Assembly: GCF_000766865.1 (NCBI RefSeq)
Contig: NZ_JNFA01000011.1
Location: 248,001 to 312,000, forward strand
Reading direction: 5' to 3'
Length of the DNA: 64,000 nucleotides
DNA from: Listeria booriae
GTDB lineage: Bacteria > Bacillota > Bacilli > Lactobacillales > Listeriaceae
Shown here piece after piece: positions 53,663 through 62,662 of the stretch. Under the pieces are notes generated by a model that had not been told where the DNA came from, made no database searches, and saw only the letters and a list, made by a program, of their open reading frames with translations. Numbering within the stretch: position 1 is the first letter of the stretch; each line of letters starts with the position of its first letter. A program made the position numbers and the translations under genes.

Positions 53663-55106
53663 GGGGAATGACCTCACTTTGCTTCACGCTAAGCACTTTT
53701 TTCTTAGCGACTAAATCATAAATCGTCTGTACTAATATCTCATCGTCAAGCTGGTTAAAAGTTTCGATAAAATGGGTAATAGATTCTGCAGAAAACGTCG
53801 TCGGCCGGCCAATATGCACTTTCGGAATAATTTGTTCTGGGTACATTTCGCCTTCGTTCATGAGCTCTTCGTAAAGCTTGTCTCCAGAACGAATGCCAGT
53901 AAATGCAATATTGATTTCTTGGAGTGTAAAACCTGACATTGTAATTAATTTCTCGGCAAGCGTTGTAATTTTAATTGGTTCACCCATGTCTAGCACATAA
54001 ATTTTGCTACCTTGTTGCAGGCCTCCTGCTTGAATTACCAATCCTGCTGCTTCTGGAATCGTCATGAAATAACGCGTCATTTCTGGATGTGTTACCGTCA
54101 CTGGTCCACCTTGTCGAATCTGTTCTTTAAAAAGTGGGATGACACTACCACGACTACCTAATACATTCCCAAAACGCACAATCGAAAAATGGCTATTGGT
54201 TTGTGTCGCGATCATTTGGACGGTCATTTCAGCGATGCGCTTCGTGGCACCCATCACGTTATTGGGATTTACGGCTTTATCAGAGGAAACTAAGATGAAA
54301 GATTCAACATAGTTTTTGGCCGCAGCTAAAGCAACATTTCGTGTGCCTAATACGTTGTTTTTCACAGCTTCTCGTGGATTTTGTTCCATTAATGGGACAT
54401 GTTTATGGGCAGCGGCATGATATACAACATTTGGTCGGTATTTCGTCATGATTTCGTTGATTCGGTTGGCATCTTGGATATCCGCGATGACCGGTTGAAT
54501 TCGGACTTGTTCGCCAAACGCTTTGCGCAACTCCATGTGGATTGCGTAAATACTATTTTCGCCGTGTCCTAGTAGGATTAACATTTCTGGTTGGAGTGAG
54601 CACACTTGACGGCAAATTTCAGAACCAATCGAACCGCCTGCACCTGTGACAAGCACTGTACTTCCTTTAATTTGTTCGCTTACTTGGTGTTGATCCAATT
54701 TTACCGGCTCGCGGCCAAGAAGTTGCTCCATCGTGACATCAATATGGGCTTGTTCTTGAAACATCGTATCGTTCACACCTGTTATAATACGTAGATTTAA
54801 TTGTAACTCACGGCATTTTTTTATGAACTGCATTTTCTTTACGTCGTTTAGTGACGGGATTGCTAAGACTACTAGATCAATAGGATGGCTTGCTATCACG
54901 CTATCAAGTGCTGCGATACTCCCAACAACAGGAATATCAATAATGTGTTGTTTGTGCTTGTTTGTATCATCGTCTAAAAATGCGATTGGTGTGAAGTTAG
55001 CGGGCTGTTCTTTGAGCTGCTTAGCGACGATAATTCCTGCAACCCCTGCACCGATAATCAAAACTTGTTGCGCTACTTTTCGGTTATTTTTCGTTTTGTT
55101 TGTCAT
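53640..55106 (-). CDS. CapD/PglF-family NDP-sugar 4,6-dehydratase without the membrane domain
   Basis: The 488-residue protein has an N-terminal CoA-binding Rossmann domain (QVLIIGAGVAGIIVAKQL, about 13-130). The SDR catalytic domain shows VTGAGGSIGSEICRQV, SSDKAVNPNNVMGATKRIAE and GIRSGDKLYEEL. In this SSDKAVNP subgroup Met replaces the usual Tyr, as in UDP-GlcNAc 4,6-dehydratases. The usual four N-terminal membrane helices are missing, so it should be soluble. The start ATG 55106 or 55115 cannot be settled; no strong ribosome site precedes either. It is the first enzyme gene of the operon. Confidence 0.85.
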   Translation of the reverse strand: MTNKTKNNRKVAQQVLIIGAGVAGIIVAKQLKEQPANFTPIAFLDDDTNKHKQHIIDIPVVGSIAALDSVIASHPIDLVVLAIPSLNDVKKMQFIKKCRELQLNLRIITGVNDTMFQEQAHIDVTMEQLLGREPVKLDQHQVSEQIKGSTVLVTGAGGSIGSEICRQVCSLQPEMLILLGHGENSIYAIHMELRKAFGEQVRIQPVIADIQDANRINEIMTKYRPNVVYHAAAHKHVPLMEQNPREAVKNNVLGTRNVALAAAKNYVESFILVSSDKAVNPNNVMGATKRIAEMTVQMIATQTNSHFSIVRFGNVLGSRGSVIPLFKEQIRQGGPVTVTHPEMTRYFMTIPEAAGLVIQAGGLQQGSKIYVLDMGEPIKITTLAEKLITMSGFTLQEINIAFTGIRSGDKLYEELMNEGEMYPEQIIPKVHIGRPTTFSAESITHFIETFNQLDDEILVQTIYDLVAKKKVLSVKQSEVIPHENLIRS

Positions 55107-55133
55107 TTTACACATTCCATTTCGCTTAGTTTC

Positions 55134-55595
55134 TTATTTATCGATTTTAACTTCCCATGTGGCGGATTTTTTTGTGTCGGGATCTGTGTAGGTTACTTTG
55201 AATGGGCCTTTGCCTTTTACTTTATAGAAGCCTGGTCCTGAGATTGAATCGCCTGCTTTGATATCTGCTCCAACATTCTCTGCTGGGTAAATGTCCAGCT
55301 CTTTACCATCTTCATTTTTAACAACTAAACTGAGACTTGTAAAACTTCTTACGTCTGCAGTTCCGTTTGTAACTTTCATGTTGAATTGGACAACAGCGTT
55401 TTCTTTGCCGTCACCGTCTAATAATTTCGCGTTTTCCATATTGATTTTTAAACCTGAAACGTTTACTATTTGGCCTTGTTTATACACGGTATCTTTGTTT
55501 GCTTTAACTTCTTGGTCTTTTGTTTGACCACACCCTGCGATGAAAACTGTAAATACTAAAAGTATTGCGAGATATTTAATGGCCTGCTTTTTCAT
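55134..55595 (-). CDS. Lipoprotein with immunoglobulin-like (DUF4352) domain
   Basis: The 153-residue protein has a lipoprotein signal with lipobox IAGC (Cys22). A compact domain has NVSGLKINMENAKLLDGDGKENAVVQFNMKVTNGT, typical of telokin-like DUF4352 domains. It would sit on the outer membrane surface. The start ATG 55595 follows AAGGAG by 6 bases. It ends 27 bases before the dehydratase start, so it may be co-transcribed with the polysaccharide operon. Confidence 0.85.
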   Translation of the reverse strand: MKKQAIKYLAILLVFTVFIAGCGQTKDQEVKANKDTVYKQGQIVNVSGLKINMENAKLLDGDGKENAVVQFNMKVTNGTADVRSFTSLSLVVKNEDGKELDIYPAENVGADIKAGDSISGPGFYKVKGKGPFKVTYTDPDTKKSATWEVKIDK

Positions 55596-55642
55596 GAGCA
55601 ACTCCTTCATTTTGATTAAATTTGTATTTTTTTAACAATATA

Positions 55643-55682
55643 TTAGTGACGCCAGCCAGAGTTCATCTGACTGGGTCACTAA
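55643..55682 (-). terminator. Hairpin after the giant surface-protein gene
   Basis: TTAGTGAC (55643-55650) pairs with GTCACTAA (55675-55682), with inner CAG/CTG. The run after it is TAATATATTG, so the stop may be leaky and let transcription reach the polysaccharide operon. Confidence 0.65.
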
Positions 55683-55694
55683 CGTGTTACAAGC

Positions 55695-58600
55695 TTATTG
55701 AACAGTTACTTCTTTTGTTACTGCCCATACATTGTTTACTTTCATTTCAACTTTGATGATGTCACCTTTTGCTAGTTTGCTCAAGTTGTATGAAAAATTA
55801 CCTTCTGCATCTGCTGAAATGATGCTCTTTGTTGCGCCATTCAAGCTGATACGTAATGATGCGCTTGCTGTTGCTGTTCCTGTTACTTTTTTGTCTGCTG
55901 CAATAACTGGGTTAACTGTAAGTGCTTTTGCTGCATCGTCTGATGTTACTGTTACTTCTTTAGATACAGAGTAAGCGCCGTTTACAGATAGTTCTACTTT
56001 TACTACGTCATCTTTTACTAATGTTCCGATGTAGTATGAGAAGTTACCATTGTCGTCTGATGTTACAACAGATTTTGTTACGTCGTTTAAGCTGATGCGT
56101 ACTTGGCTGTTTGGTTCTGTTTTACCTGTTACTGTTGTTGCTGTGTCTAAAAGTGCGTCAACGTTTAATGTTGCGTCTGGTGTGTCGCTTCCGCTTCCGT
56201 CACCTGTTGTTACTTGTTTTGATACAGCATAAACTTCGTCAACTTTCATTTCTACTTTAACAACGTCGCCTTTTTTCAATGCTGGTACTGTGAATGTGTA
56301 TTCGCCAGATGCGTTCGTTGTTGCTGTGCTCTTCGTTGAGCCATTGATGCTTAGACGTACTTGTGTGCTTGGTTGTTTTGTAGTTCCTGTTACTTTTGTA
56401 TCGCCAACATCTGTTTGATCTAGTGTTAGGTCATTGTCGGATACTTCGCCAGCGATAACTGTTGTTTCTTCTGATACAGAGTAAGTTCCTGCTGATTTCA
56501 TTTCTACTTTAACTACTGTTCCTGCTGGAAGTGCTTTAGTAGAGAAGCTGAACAGACCATCTGCGTCACTTGTTACGACTGTTTTTGTTACGCCGTTAAC
56601 AGTTAGGCGGAATTGCGTGTTTTCAGTTCCTTTACCTGTGATGAAACGATCAGATGTTGTTACATCGTCTAATACCATTTCTTCTGTTGCTTTTACAACA
56701 ACGGTTTCTGCTGTTCCAGTTACTACGCCATTTTCACGTAGTTCTACTTTCACTACTTGACCTTCTTTTAGGTAACCTGAGCTAAATGAGTAGTTACCGT
56801 TTGCATCTGTTGTTGACGTACGTTTTTGGACACCATCTACGAATAGACGAACTTGAGCGTTTGCTACAGTAGATTTACCAGTTACCACTTTTTGAAGTGA
56901 GTTTACGTCGTTCACATTGATGTTGTCGGAAACTGCTGATTTAACGGTTGTTTTACCAACATATTTGTCTGCTGTTAAATAGTTACCGTCTTTGTCTTTA
57001 TAGCGAGCTTCGATAACTGTACCTGTTGGTTGTACGCCGATTGATGCGCTAAATTTACCATCTGTTACGTTAACGATTGTTTTGTTTACGCCATTTACTA
57101 AGATTAGAATTTGTTTTACATCATATTTGCTTGTATCGATTGTCCCGTTTACCACTGTGTCTGTTGCTTTTACGTCACTTAATTTTGGTTGTGGAAGATC
57201 GGATACTACGATAGTTTTAGTTGCTGTTGCACCGTTTGCAAGTTTTGCTGTAATTGTTACTGTTCCAGGACCTGTGTATGCTACAACACCTGCTGCACTT
57301 ACTGTTGCAATTGCTGCGCTTGATGTTGACCATGTTACAGTTTGTCCTGCTGGTGTTGATGTTGCTGTTAATGTTGTAGAGTCTCCAACTAGACCAGCTG
57401 TTACATCTTCGTTGATTTTAACTGTTGATCCTTTAACTGTTACTGCTGTTGGTGCACTTGTAGTTCCTTGTGCGTCTTCAGCAACAAAGTTAATGATTGT
57501 ACCTGCAGGTTGTTTCGGGAAGTTAACTTTAAATGTTCCGTCTGCTGCTACAGCTACTGTTCCGATTGGAAGACCGTTCACGTATGCTGTTACTTTTCCT
57601 GCTGGAGCTGTTCCTGATGCAGATGTTGTATTGTCGTAAACTACTGTGCTAACAACTGGTGCTGCTACCGTTTGGTTTGATACAACGATTTTCTTAGTTG
57701 CTGCTGTTCCGTCTGCAAGTTTTGCTGTAATTGTTACTGTTCCTGGTGCTTTGAATGTTACAAGACCAGTTGTTTTGTTTACTGTTGCGAAGTTACTGTT
57801 TGATGTTGACCATGCAACGTCTTGTCCTGCTGGAGTTGTTGTTGCAGTAAACTGTTTTGTTGTTCCAGTGTAAGCAGTAGTGATGTCTTCATTGATTTTG
57901 ATTGTTGTTGCTTTTACTGTTACGTTTGTTGGTTGACTTACTGTTTTCTTCGCGTTTTCTGCTACGAATGCGATTGTTTGGTTAGCTGCTTGTGCTGGAA
58001 TTGGCATTGTGAAGCTACCATTTGCTGCTACAGTTGCTGAACCGATTTGTAAACCGTTCACATAAGCGATAACTTGGCTTGCATCTACTGCTGTTCCGCT
58101 TACAGATGTTGTTGTTGTATAAATATCAGTTGCTACGATTGGAGCTTCAACAACGTCTGGAGTTGCGTTCGATACAACGACTTTCTTAGTTGCTGCTGTT
58201 CCGTCTGCAAGTTTCGCTGTGATTGTTACTGTTCCTGGTGCTTTGAATGTTACAAGACCAGTTGTTTTGTTTACTGTTGCAAAATTACTGTTTGATGTTG
58301 ACCATGTTACTGCTTCGCCTTCTGGAGTTGTTGTTGCTGTGAATTGTTGTGTTGTTCCAGTGAATGCAGTAGTGATGTTTTCGTTAATTACGATTGTTTT
58401 AACAACAGATGCAATAACTTTTACAGATGCTGATGGACTTGCTTTACCGTTAGCTCCTGTTTGTGTTGCTGAGAATTCGTCATTGTTTTTAGCTGCTGGT
58501 GAAATAGTGAATACTGCTTTACCTGCATCGTTTGCTACGGCTGACATTGTGCTACCGCCTGGTAATGTTAAGTTGATTTTAGCTCCTGGTTCCCCAGTAA

Positions 58601-61361
58601 CTTCAACTGTTGTATCTCCAACTGAAACCGTTGCAATAGTTGGTGCGCCTAGTGTTGTGTCTTTAACTTTAACTGTTTTTGGTGCGCTGACACGGTTGTT
58701 AATTGGGTTCTTTTGTGTTACTGAAATATCTGTTCCTGCTACTTGTTTATCGATTGTAATGCTGTAGTTACCTTGTGCGTTAGCTTTACCTGTATATGTT
58801 GCATTTCCAATTTTCACTGTTACATCAGCGTTTGGAAGTGCTTTACCAGATACAACTGTAGCTGTGTCTAGAACTTCATTTACTGTTGGAGCTGCTGGGA
58901 TAGAATCGTCTACTACAGTTGTTTGTGCAGAAGATGTTTTGCCATCTTTTGTTGCTGTTGCTGTTACAACTGTTCCTGCTGCTTGTTTCGCAATAGTAAG
59001 GCTGTAAATGCCGTCTGATCCTACGCGGCCAGATTTTAGCTCGTTACCAGCTTGGTCTTTTATAACGATTGTTGCATTTGGTTCTGCTGTTCCTGATACA
59101 GTTGTAGATTCTGTTGTCAAAGCGTCGATTGTAGTTTGGTCGATACCGTCACGCTCTACAATTGTTGATGCTGTTGATGTGAATCCATCTGCAGATGCTG
59201 TTGCTGTGATCACTGTACCTTCTGCTTGTTTAGCGATTGTCATGCTATAAGCGCCATCTGATCCTACACGGCCAGATTTTAGTACATTACCGTCTTGATC
59301 TGTTAATACGATTGTTGCATTTGGTTCTGCTGTTCCGGATACGTTAGTAGTTTCTGTTGTAACTTTATTAATTGTTGTATCAGCAATTTCACCACGAACA
59401 ACAGTTGTTTGTGCCGTTGATGTTTTACCATCTTTCGTTGCTGTTGCTGTTACAATTGTGCCGAATGATTGTTTTGGAATCGTAATGCTGTATTTGCCGT
59501 CTGATCCTACTCGACCACTACCAAGAGTATCTCCAGCGGCATTTTTGATTACAATTGTTGAATTAGGTTCTGCTGTTCCTTCAGCTGCAGTTGATTTGGT
59601 TGTTAATCCTGCAATTGTTGTTTGTGCAATGGAGCCTTGTGTAACTGTTGTTGTTGCGGAAGATGAAGCTGTTCCTTTTGTTACGGTTGCTGTTACTCTT
59701 GTGCCAACGTCTTGTTGTGAAATGGTAATGTTGTATTTACCGTCTGATCCTACTGTTCCACTACCGATAACTTCACCATTTGCTAGGATTTCAATGGCTG
59801 CATTTGGTTCTGCTGTTCCAGATGCGATTGTTGAATCTGTAGTTAGTGCTGCGATTGTTGTTTGTGCAATAGTCGCTTGTTTAACTGTTGTTTTTGCGGA
59901 AGATGAAATACCGTTAGAAGTTGCTGTTGCTGTTACTTCTGTTCCAGCAGCTTGTTTAGGAATAGTAACTTCGTAGTAACCGTCTGATCCTACGCGACCT
60001 GTTCCTAATGTTACTCCTGCAGCGTTTTTAATTGTGATTGTTGCGTTTGGCTCTGCTGAACCAGTTACTTTTGTTGAATCTGTTGTAAGGTCATCAATTG
60101 TAGTTTGAGCGATATGTGTCATCGCGTAGCTACCACCGAAAAGTTTCCCTGTTGTTTTACTTACGAATTGAGATTTGAACTGTGCGCTATTTGAAGTCAA
60201 GTTCTTTTGGCTTAAGTTTGATTTATCCCATCCAGACAAATCAAAAGTTGCTGTTGTAAAGTCATTGTAGTTGTGTGTTGGTAATTCTGTGTTGATTGAA
60301 CCTGAATCCCAAGTAGAAAGGCCTTTATCAGAGTTAATAGTAATATTAGTTGAAGAACCCGCGTAGTTCGCAAAAACAGATCCCACGTCATTCGTGTTTG
60401 TAATTGCAAAGTTCGAACCGTTCTCAAATACTAATTTTCCACCTGTTTGTACAGCTCCTTGTTTACCTGAAGCGTTAACGACGAAATCTGCACCAGACTC
60501 AACCGTTAAGTTACCACTTGTAAGTGAGACAGCTTCCTCAACCGTGTCACCTGAAGTTGCTTTGAATTTAGCTCCTGATTTAACAACCATATTTCCACCT
60601 GAACCAGATGTGTAAATAGCTTGTTCGTCTGTCGCTGATAATTCCATGTTTCCTGCTACAGAGATTTGTGTGTTGCTGTTATGACCATAAATTGCATAAT
60701 CTTTAGAATTTACTTTAAAATCTGAATTCGCTTCTTGCGTTACGCTTCCGTATACGCGAAGTGCAGGACATCCAGAGGTAGATGAGAAGTTAACATTTGC
60801 GCCACTTCTAATGATGAAAGTAGTACCTTGGTAAACTTCTTCTCGTGTAGAGCTTGCTTCGATGTTGCCTTCTAAGATGGTTGTACCAGCGTTGTTATAC
60901 ACGAATTGTTCCCCGCTAGAAGTTACATTCTTGTAAGTGACTTGTACGCCAGAATATTCTGACCAGAACAACGGATAAATATCTTGATTTGTAATGGTTA
61001 GATCTTCAATACGATTGACAGAACTTGCTTTTGCGATTCCGATTCTGTAATCATTCATGTTGATCGTATGGCCGTTACCGTAAAGATTTTTTGCTGACGT
61101 GAAGTTGAAGCTTGATGTTACATCGATATCTGCAGTCAGTTTGATGTCCGTTACGCTTGCGCTTAATAGTGCTGTTTTCAATTGATCGTACGTTGCTACT
61201 TCGGTTGCATTCGCAGGAGCTGCTTTTAACGCCGCGGCTTTTATTCCGGCTTCGCTTGCGTATACATTAAATGGTAATGTATTTAATAGCGAGCTCCCTA
61301 CCAATACGGTTGCTAAGGCAATTGTTCCACTTTTTTTGATAAAATTTCTTTTCGCTGACAT
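55695..61361 (-). CDS. Giant secreted repeat protein (1,888 residues)
   Basis: A signal peptide (cleavage likely after VYA, residue 35) is followed by a parallel beta-helix-like region (about 50-405). Next come five near-identical AEPN repeats of about 80 residues (about 417-815) and two related units. Three pairs of Ig-like and Big_2-like domains (about 985-1390) and five C-terminal repeats of about 83 residues (about 1475-1888; core TKSVVTSD and KVEMKVN) complete it. There is no LPXTG motif, C-terminal membrane helix or other visible anchor. It is probably a surface adhesin or matrix protein. Its gene lies between the polysaccharide operon and a Crp/PrfA-like regulator. Ribosome site AGGAGG. 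Confidence 0.85.
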   Translation of the reverse strand: MSAKRNFIKKSGTIALATVLVGSSLLNTLPFNVYASEAGIKAAALKAAPANATEVATYDQLKTALLSASVTDIKLTADIDVTSSFNFTSAKNLYGNGHTINMNDYRIGIAKASSVNRIEDLTITNQDIYPLFWSEYSGVQVTYKNVTSSGEQFVYNNAGTTILEGNIEASSTREEVYQGTTFIIRSGANVNFSSTSGCPALRVYGSVTQEANSDFKVNSKDYAIYGHNSNTQISVAGNMELSATDEQAIYTSGSGGNMVVKSGAKFKATSGDTVEEAVSLTSGNLTVESGADFVVNASGKQGAVQTGGKLVFENGSNFAITNTNDVGSVFANYAGSSTNITINSDKGLSTWDSGSINTELPTHNYNDFTTATFDLSGWDKSNLSQKNLTSNSAQFKSQFVSKTTGKLFGGSYAMTHIAQTTIDDLTTDSTKVTGSAEPNATITIKNAAGVTLGTGRVGSDGYYEVTIPKQAAGTEVTATATSNGISSSAKTTVKQATIAQTTIAALTTDSTIASGTAEPNAAIEILANGEVIGSGTVGSDGKYNITISQQDVGTRVTATVTKGTASSSATTTVTQGSIAQTTIAGLTTKSTAAEGTAEPNSTIVIKNAAGDTLGSGRVGSDGKYSITIPKQSFGTIVTATATKDGKTSTAQTTVVRGEIADTTINKVTTETTNVSGTAEPNATIVLTDQDGNVLKSGRVGSDGAYSMTIAKQAEGTVITATASADGFTSTASTIVERDGIDQTTIDALTTESTTVSGTAEPNATIVIKDQAGNELKSGRVGSDGIYSLTIAKQAAGTVVTATATKDGKTSSAQTTVVDDSIPAAPTVNEVLDTATVVSGKALPNADVTVKIGNATYTGKANAQGNYSITIDKQVAGTDISVTQKNPINNRVSAPKTVKVKDTTLGAPTIATVSVGDTTVEVTGEPGAKINLTLPGGSTMSAVANDAGKAVFTISPAAKNNDEFSATQTGANGKASPSASVKVIASVVKTIVINENITTAFTGTTQQFTATTTPEGEAVTWSTSNSNFATVNKTTGLVTFKAPGTVTITAKLADGTAATKKVVVSNATPDVVEAPIVATDIYTTTTSVSGTAVDASQVIAYVNGLQIGSATVAANGSFTMPIPAQAANQTIAFVAENAKKTVSQPTNVTVKATTIKINEDITTAYTGTTKQFTATTTPAGQDVAWSTSNSNFATVNKTTGLVTFKAPGTVTITAKLADGTAATKKIVVSNQTVAAPVVSTVVYDNTTSASGTAPAGKVTAYVNGLPIGTVAVAADGTFKVNFPKQPAGTIINFVAEDAQGTTSAPTAVTVKGSTVKINEDVTAGLVGDSTTLTATSTPAGQTVTWSTSSAAIATVSAAGVVAYTGPGTVTITAKLANGATATKTIVVSDLPQPKLSDVKATDTVVNGTIDTSKYDVKQILILVNGVNKTIVNVTDGKFSASIGVQPTGTVIEARYKDKDGNYLTADKYVGKTTVKSAVSDNINVNDVNSLQKVVTGKSTVANAQVRLFVDGVQKRTSTTDANGNYSFSSGYLKEGQVVKVELRENGVVTGTAETVVVKATEEMVLDDVTTSDRFITGKGTENTQFRLTVNGVTKTVVTSDADGLFSFSTKALPAGTVVKVEMKSAGTYSVSEETTVIAGEVSDNDLTLDQTDVGDTKVTGTTKQPSTQVRLSINGSTKSTATTNASGEYTFTVPALKKGDVVKVEMKVDEVYAVSKQVTTGDGSGSDTPDATLNVDALLDTATTVTGKTEPNSQVRISLNDVTKSVVTSDDNGNFSYYIGTLVKDDVVKVELSVNGAYSVSKEVTVTSDDAAKALTVNPVIAADKKVTGTATASASLRISLNGATKSIISADAEGNFSYNLSKLAKGDIIKVEMKVNNVWAVTKEVTVQ
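57640..58400. repeat. Near-identical DNA repeats within the giant gene
   Basis: Two stretches (about 57690-57825 and 58179-58315) encoding a Big_2 core agree at nearly every base. Both contain TTACTGTTCCTGGTGCTTTG and both end in GATGTTGACCATG. Such repeats favour recombination and changes in domain number. Confidence 0.75.
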
Positions 61362-61401
61362 TAATAAATGTCCTCCTCTTGTTTTAAATTAATAGTATAT
61401 T

Positions 61402-61417
61402 ATAGTTGCGCAACTAT
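61402..61417. promoter_or_regulatory. Perfect 16-bp palindrome in the promoter of the giant gene
   Basis: ATAGTTGCGCAACTAT is a perfect palindrome 41 bases before the giant gene start. It overlaps a TATAAT/TATACT AT-rich stretch that could be the -10. It is the best candidate operator for the Crp/PrfA-like protein encoded upstream. Confidence 0.6.
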
Positions 61418-61493
61418 TTTTTGGACTGAATTCAAGAGGTTTAACTTGAATCAATCGGATTGTTTAACTTCTCCATAGGTGGCAGCCCCCTCT

Positions 61494-62177
61494 TTAAGAA
61501 AATAATGGTTCTAAATAATGGTATTTATTCAAATGAACGACGTAAACTTTATCTGAAAACTCGATAAATCCTTCTTTCTTTAGGATAACTTCGGTTTTAG
61601 TGACGGAACTTGTGCTGAGGCCTGAATACTCGGCGATGAATTTTTTGCTGAAATATCTTGGTAGGATGTATGCATCGTTGTGTTTCATGCCGAATCGTGA
61701 AGCAAGTTCAAGGAATGTGGCGCTCAGTATCGAAATACTATTTCCTCGCATGGAAAGGCTTCGGTTAATGAGTAATCTATTTTGTTTTTGCATTTCTAAC
61801 ACTAAAAATAACCAACCTTCTTGATGGCTGAATAGCTCCATTAAAACATCTTCTTTGCGAAAAACGATGACTTCGCATTCTACAAGTGTGTGATAGTGAT
61901 AGGTGCTATCTGATTGTAAAATAATTGTATCTAAGCCGATGAATTCTCCGTCTTTTTTTATTCCGACTGGAAATTCTTCATGTGCTGTAACAATTGCTCC
62001 CGTTGATAAAAAATAAACTTCATTTGTTTTTACTGGATCTAGGCTACTTCTTTTTCTTAACTTCCGATACTCATAATCAACTCGTGGAGATTGGAGAAGT
62101 AATTCAATTAGATTTTGTTGATTAAATGCGACCTCCACGTTTTCCATAGAATAGAGATCTTCTATTTCTGAAATCAT
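61494..62177 (-). CDS. Crp/Fnr-family (PrfA-like) transcriptional regulator
   Basis: The 227-residue protein has an N-terminal cyclic-nucleotide-type beta barrel (about 35-125: NEVYFLSTGAIVTAHEEFPVGI) and a dimer helix. A C-terminal winged helix-turn-helix (about 165-215: FSKKFIAEYSGLSTSSVTKTEVILKKEGFI) completes it. Listeria carries many PrfA relatives. The start ATG 62177 follows GGGTGG. It lies just upstream of the giant gene and most likely controls it. The effector is unknown. Confidence 0.85.
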   Translation of the reverse strand: MISEIEDLYSMENVEVAFNQQNLIELLLQSPRVDYEYRKLRKRSSLDPVKTNEVYFLSTGAIVTAHEEFPVGIKKDGEFIGLDTIILQSDSTYHYHTLVECEVIVFRKEDVLMELFSHQEGWLFLVLEMQKQNRLLINRSLSMRGNSISILSATFLELASRFGMKHNDAYILPRYFSKKFIAEYSGLSTSSVTKTEVILKKEGFIEFSDKVYVVHLNKYHYLEPLFS

Positions 62178-62662
62178 GATATCCACCCTTCCATACGGTG
62201 TTATTTTTAGATTTTTTAATTAATTAGTTGTTATTTGTATATCTTCTTTCCTCATAGCATCATAGCATTTCAAAATTAAAACAAGAAGAAAGCGAATTTC
62301 TTGTTTATTTCTATGTGTAAGTTTATTGTAGCTACATGTTTGAAAATCGTATTAATGATCTTTTTCATAACATTTAAGATCGTTATTTAACATTTCGATT
62401 GAACAAAAATCAATAATGTTCTTAATTTCGTTGCTCAAAAACGTATATCGTTAATGCACTTCTAATAATAACAGGATAAAAATATAAAAAAAGGTAATTT
62501 TACAGCTTTTCCTATGTTTCTTGTGTATTTTTTATTACGAAGTCTTTTTATCTAAAAGGTTAAAAAGCGTATTTTTATGTGCTGTAATCAGGGTTTGGTG
62601 GGATTATGACGTGCTTTTTGTTATACTTTATACATCTATATCTTAATGGAGGAGTTTTGTTT
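62178..62662. other. AT-rich gene-free stretch between two divergent units
   Basis: No supportable gene. It holds a tandem CATAGCAT (62253-62268) and the divergent promoter region; a TAGTTG half-site of the 61402 palindrome occurs near 62225. A perfect PrfA box is absent. Confidence 0.4.

Noticed and set aside
56050-59976. Long open frames on the plus strand opposite the giant gene
   Set aside because: They are shadows of a repetitive, T- and G-rich coding strand; they lack ribosome sites and their products are low-complexity.
57640-61000. Regular repeats that could suggest a CRISPR array
   Set aside because: The repeats keep the reading frame and encode protein domains about 240 bases long; there are no short palindromic repeats with unique spacers.
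62178-62662. A canonical PrfA box near the Crp-like gene
   Set aside because: Sequences such as TTAACATTTCGATTGAA break the 14-bp TTAACA-NN-TGTTAA symmetry.
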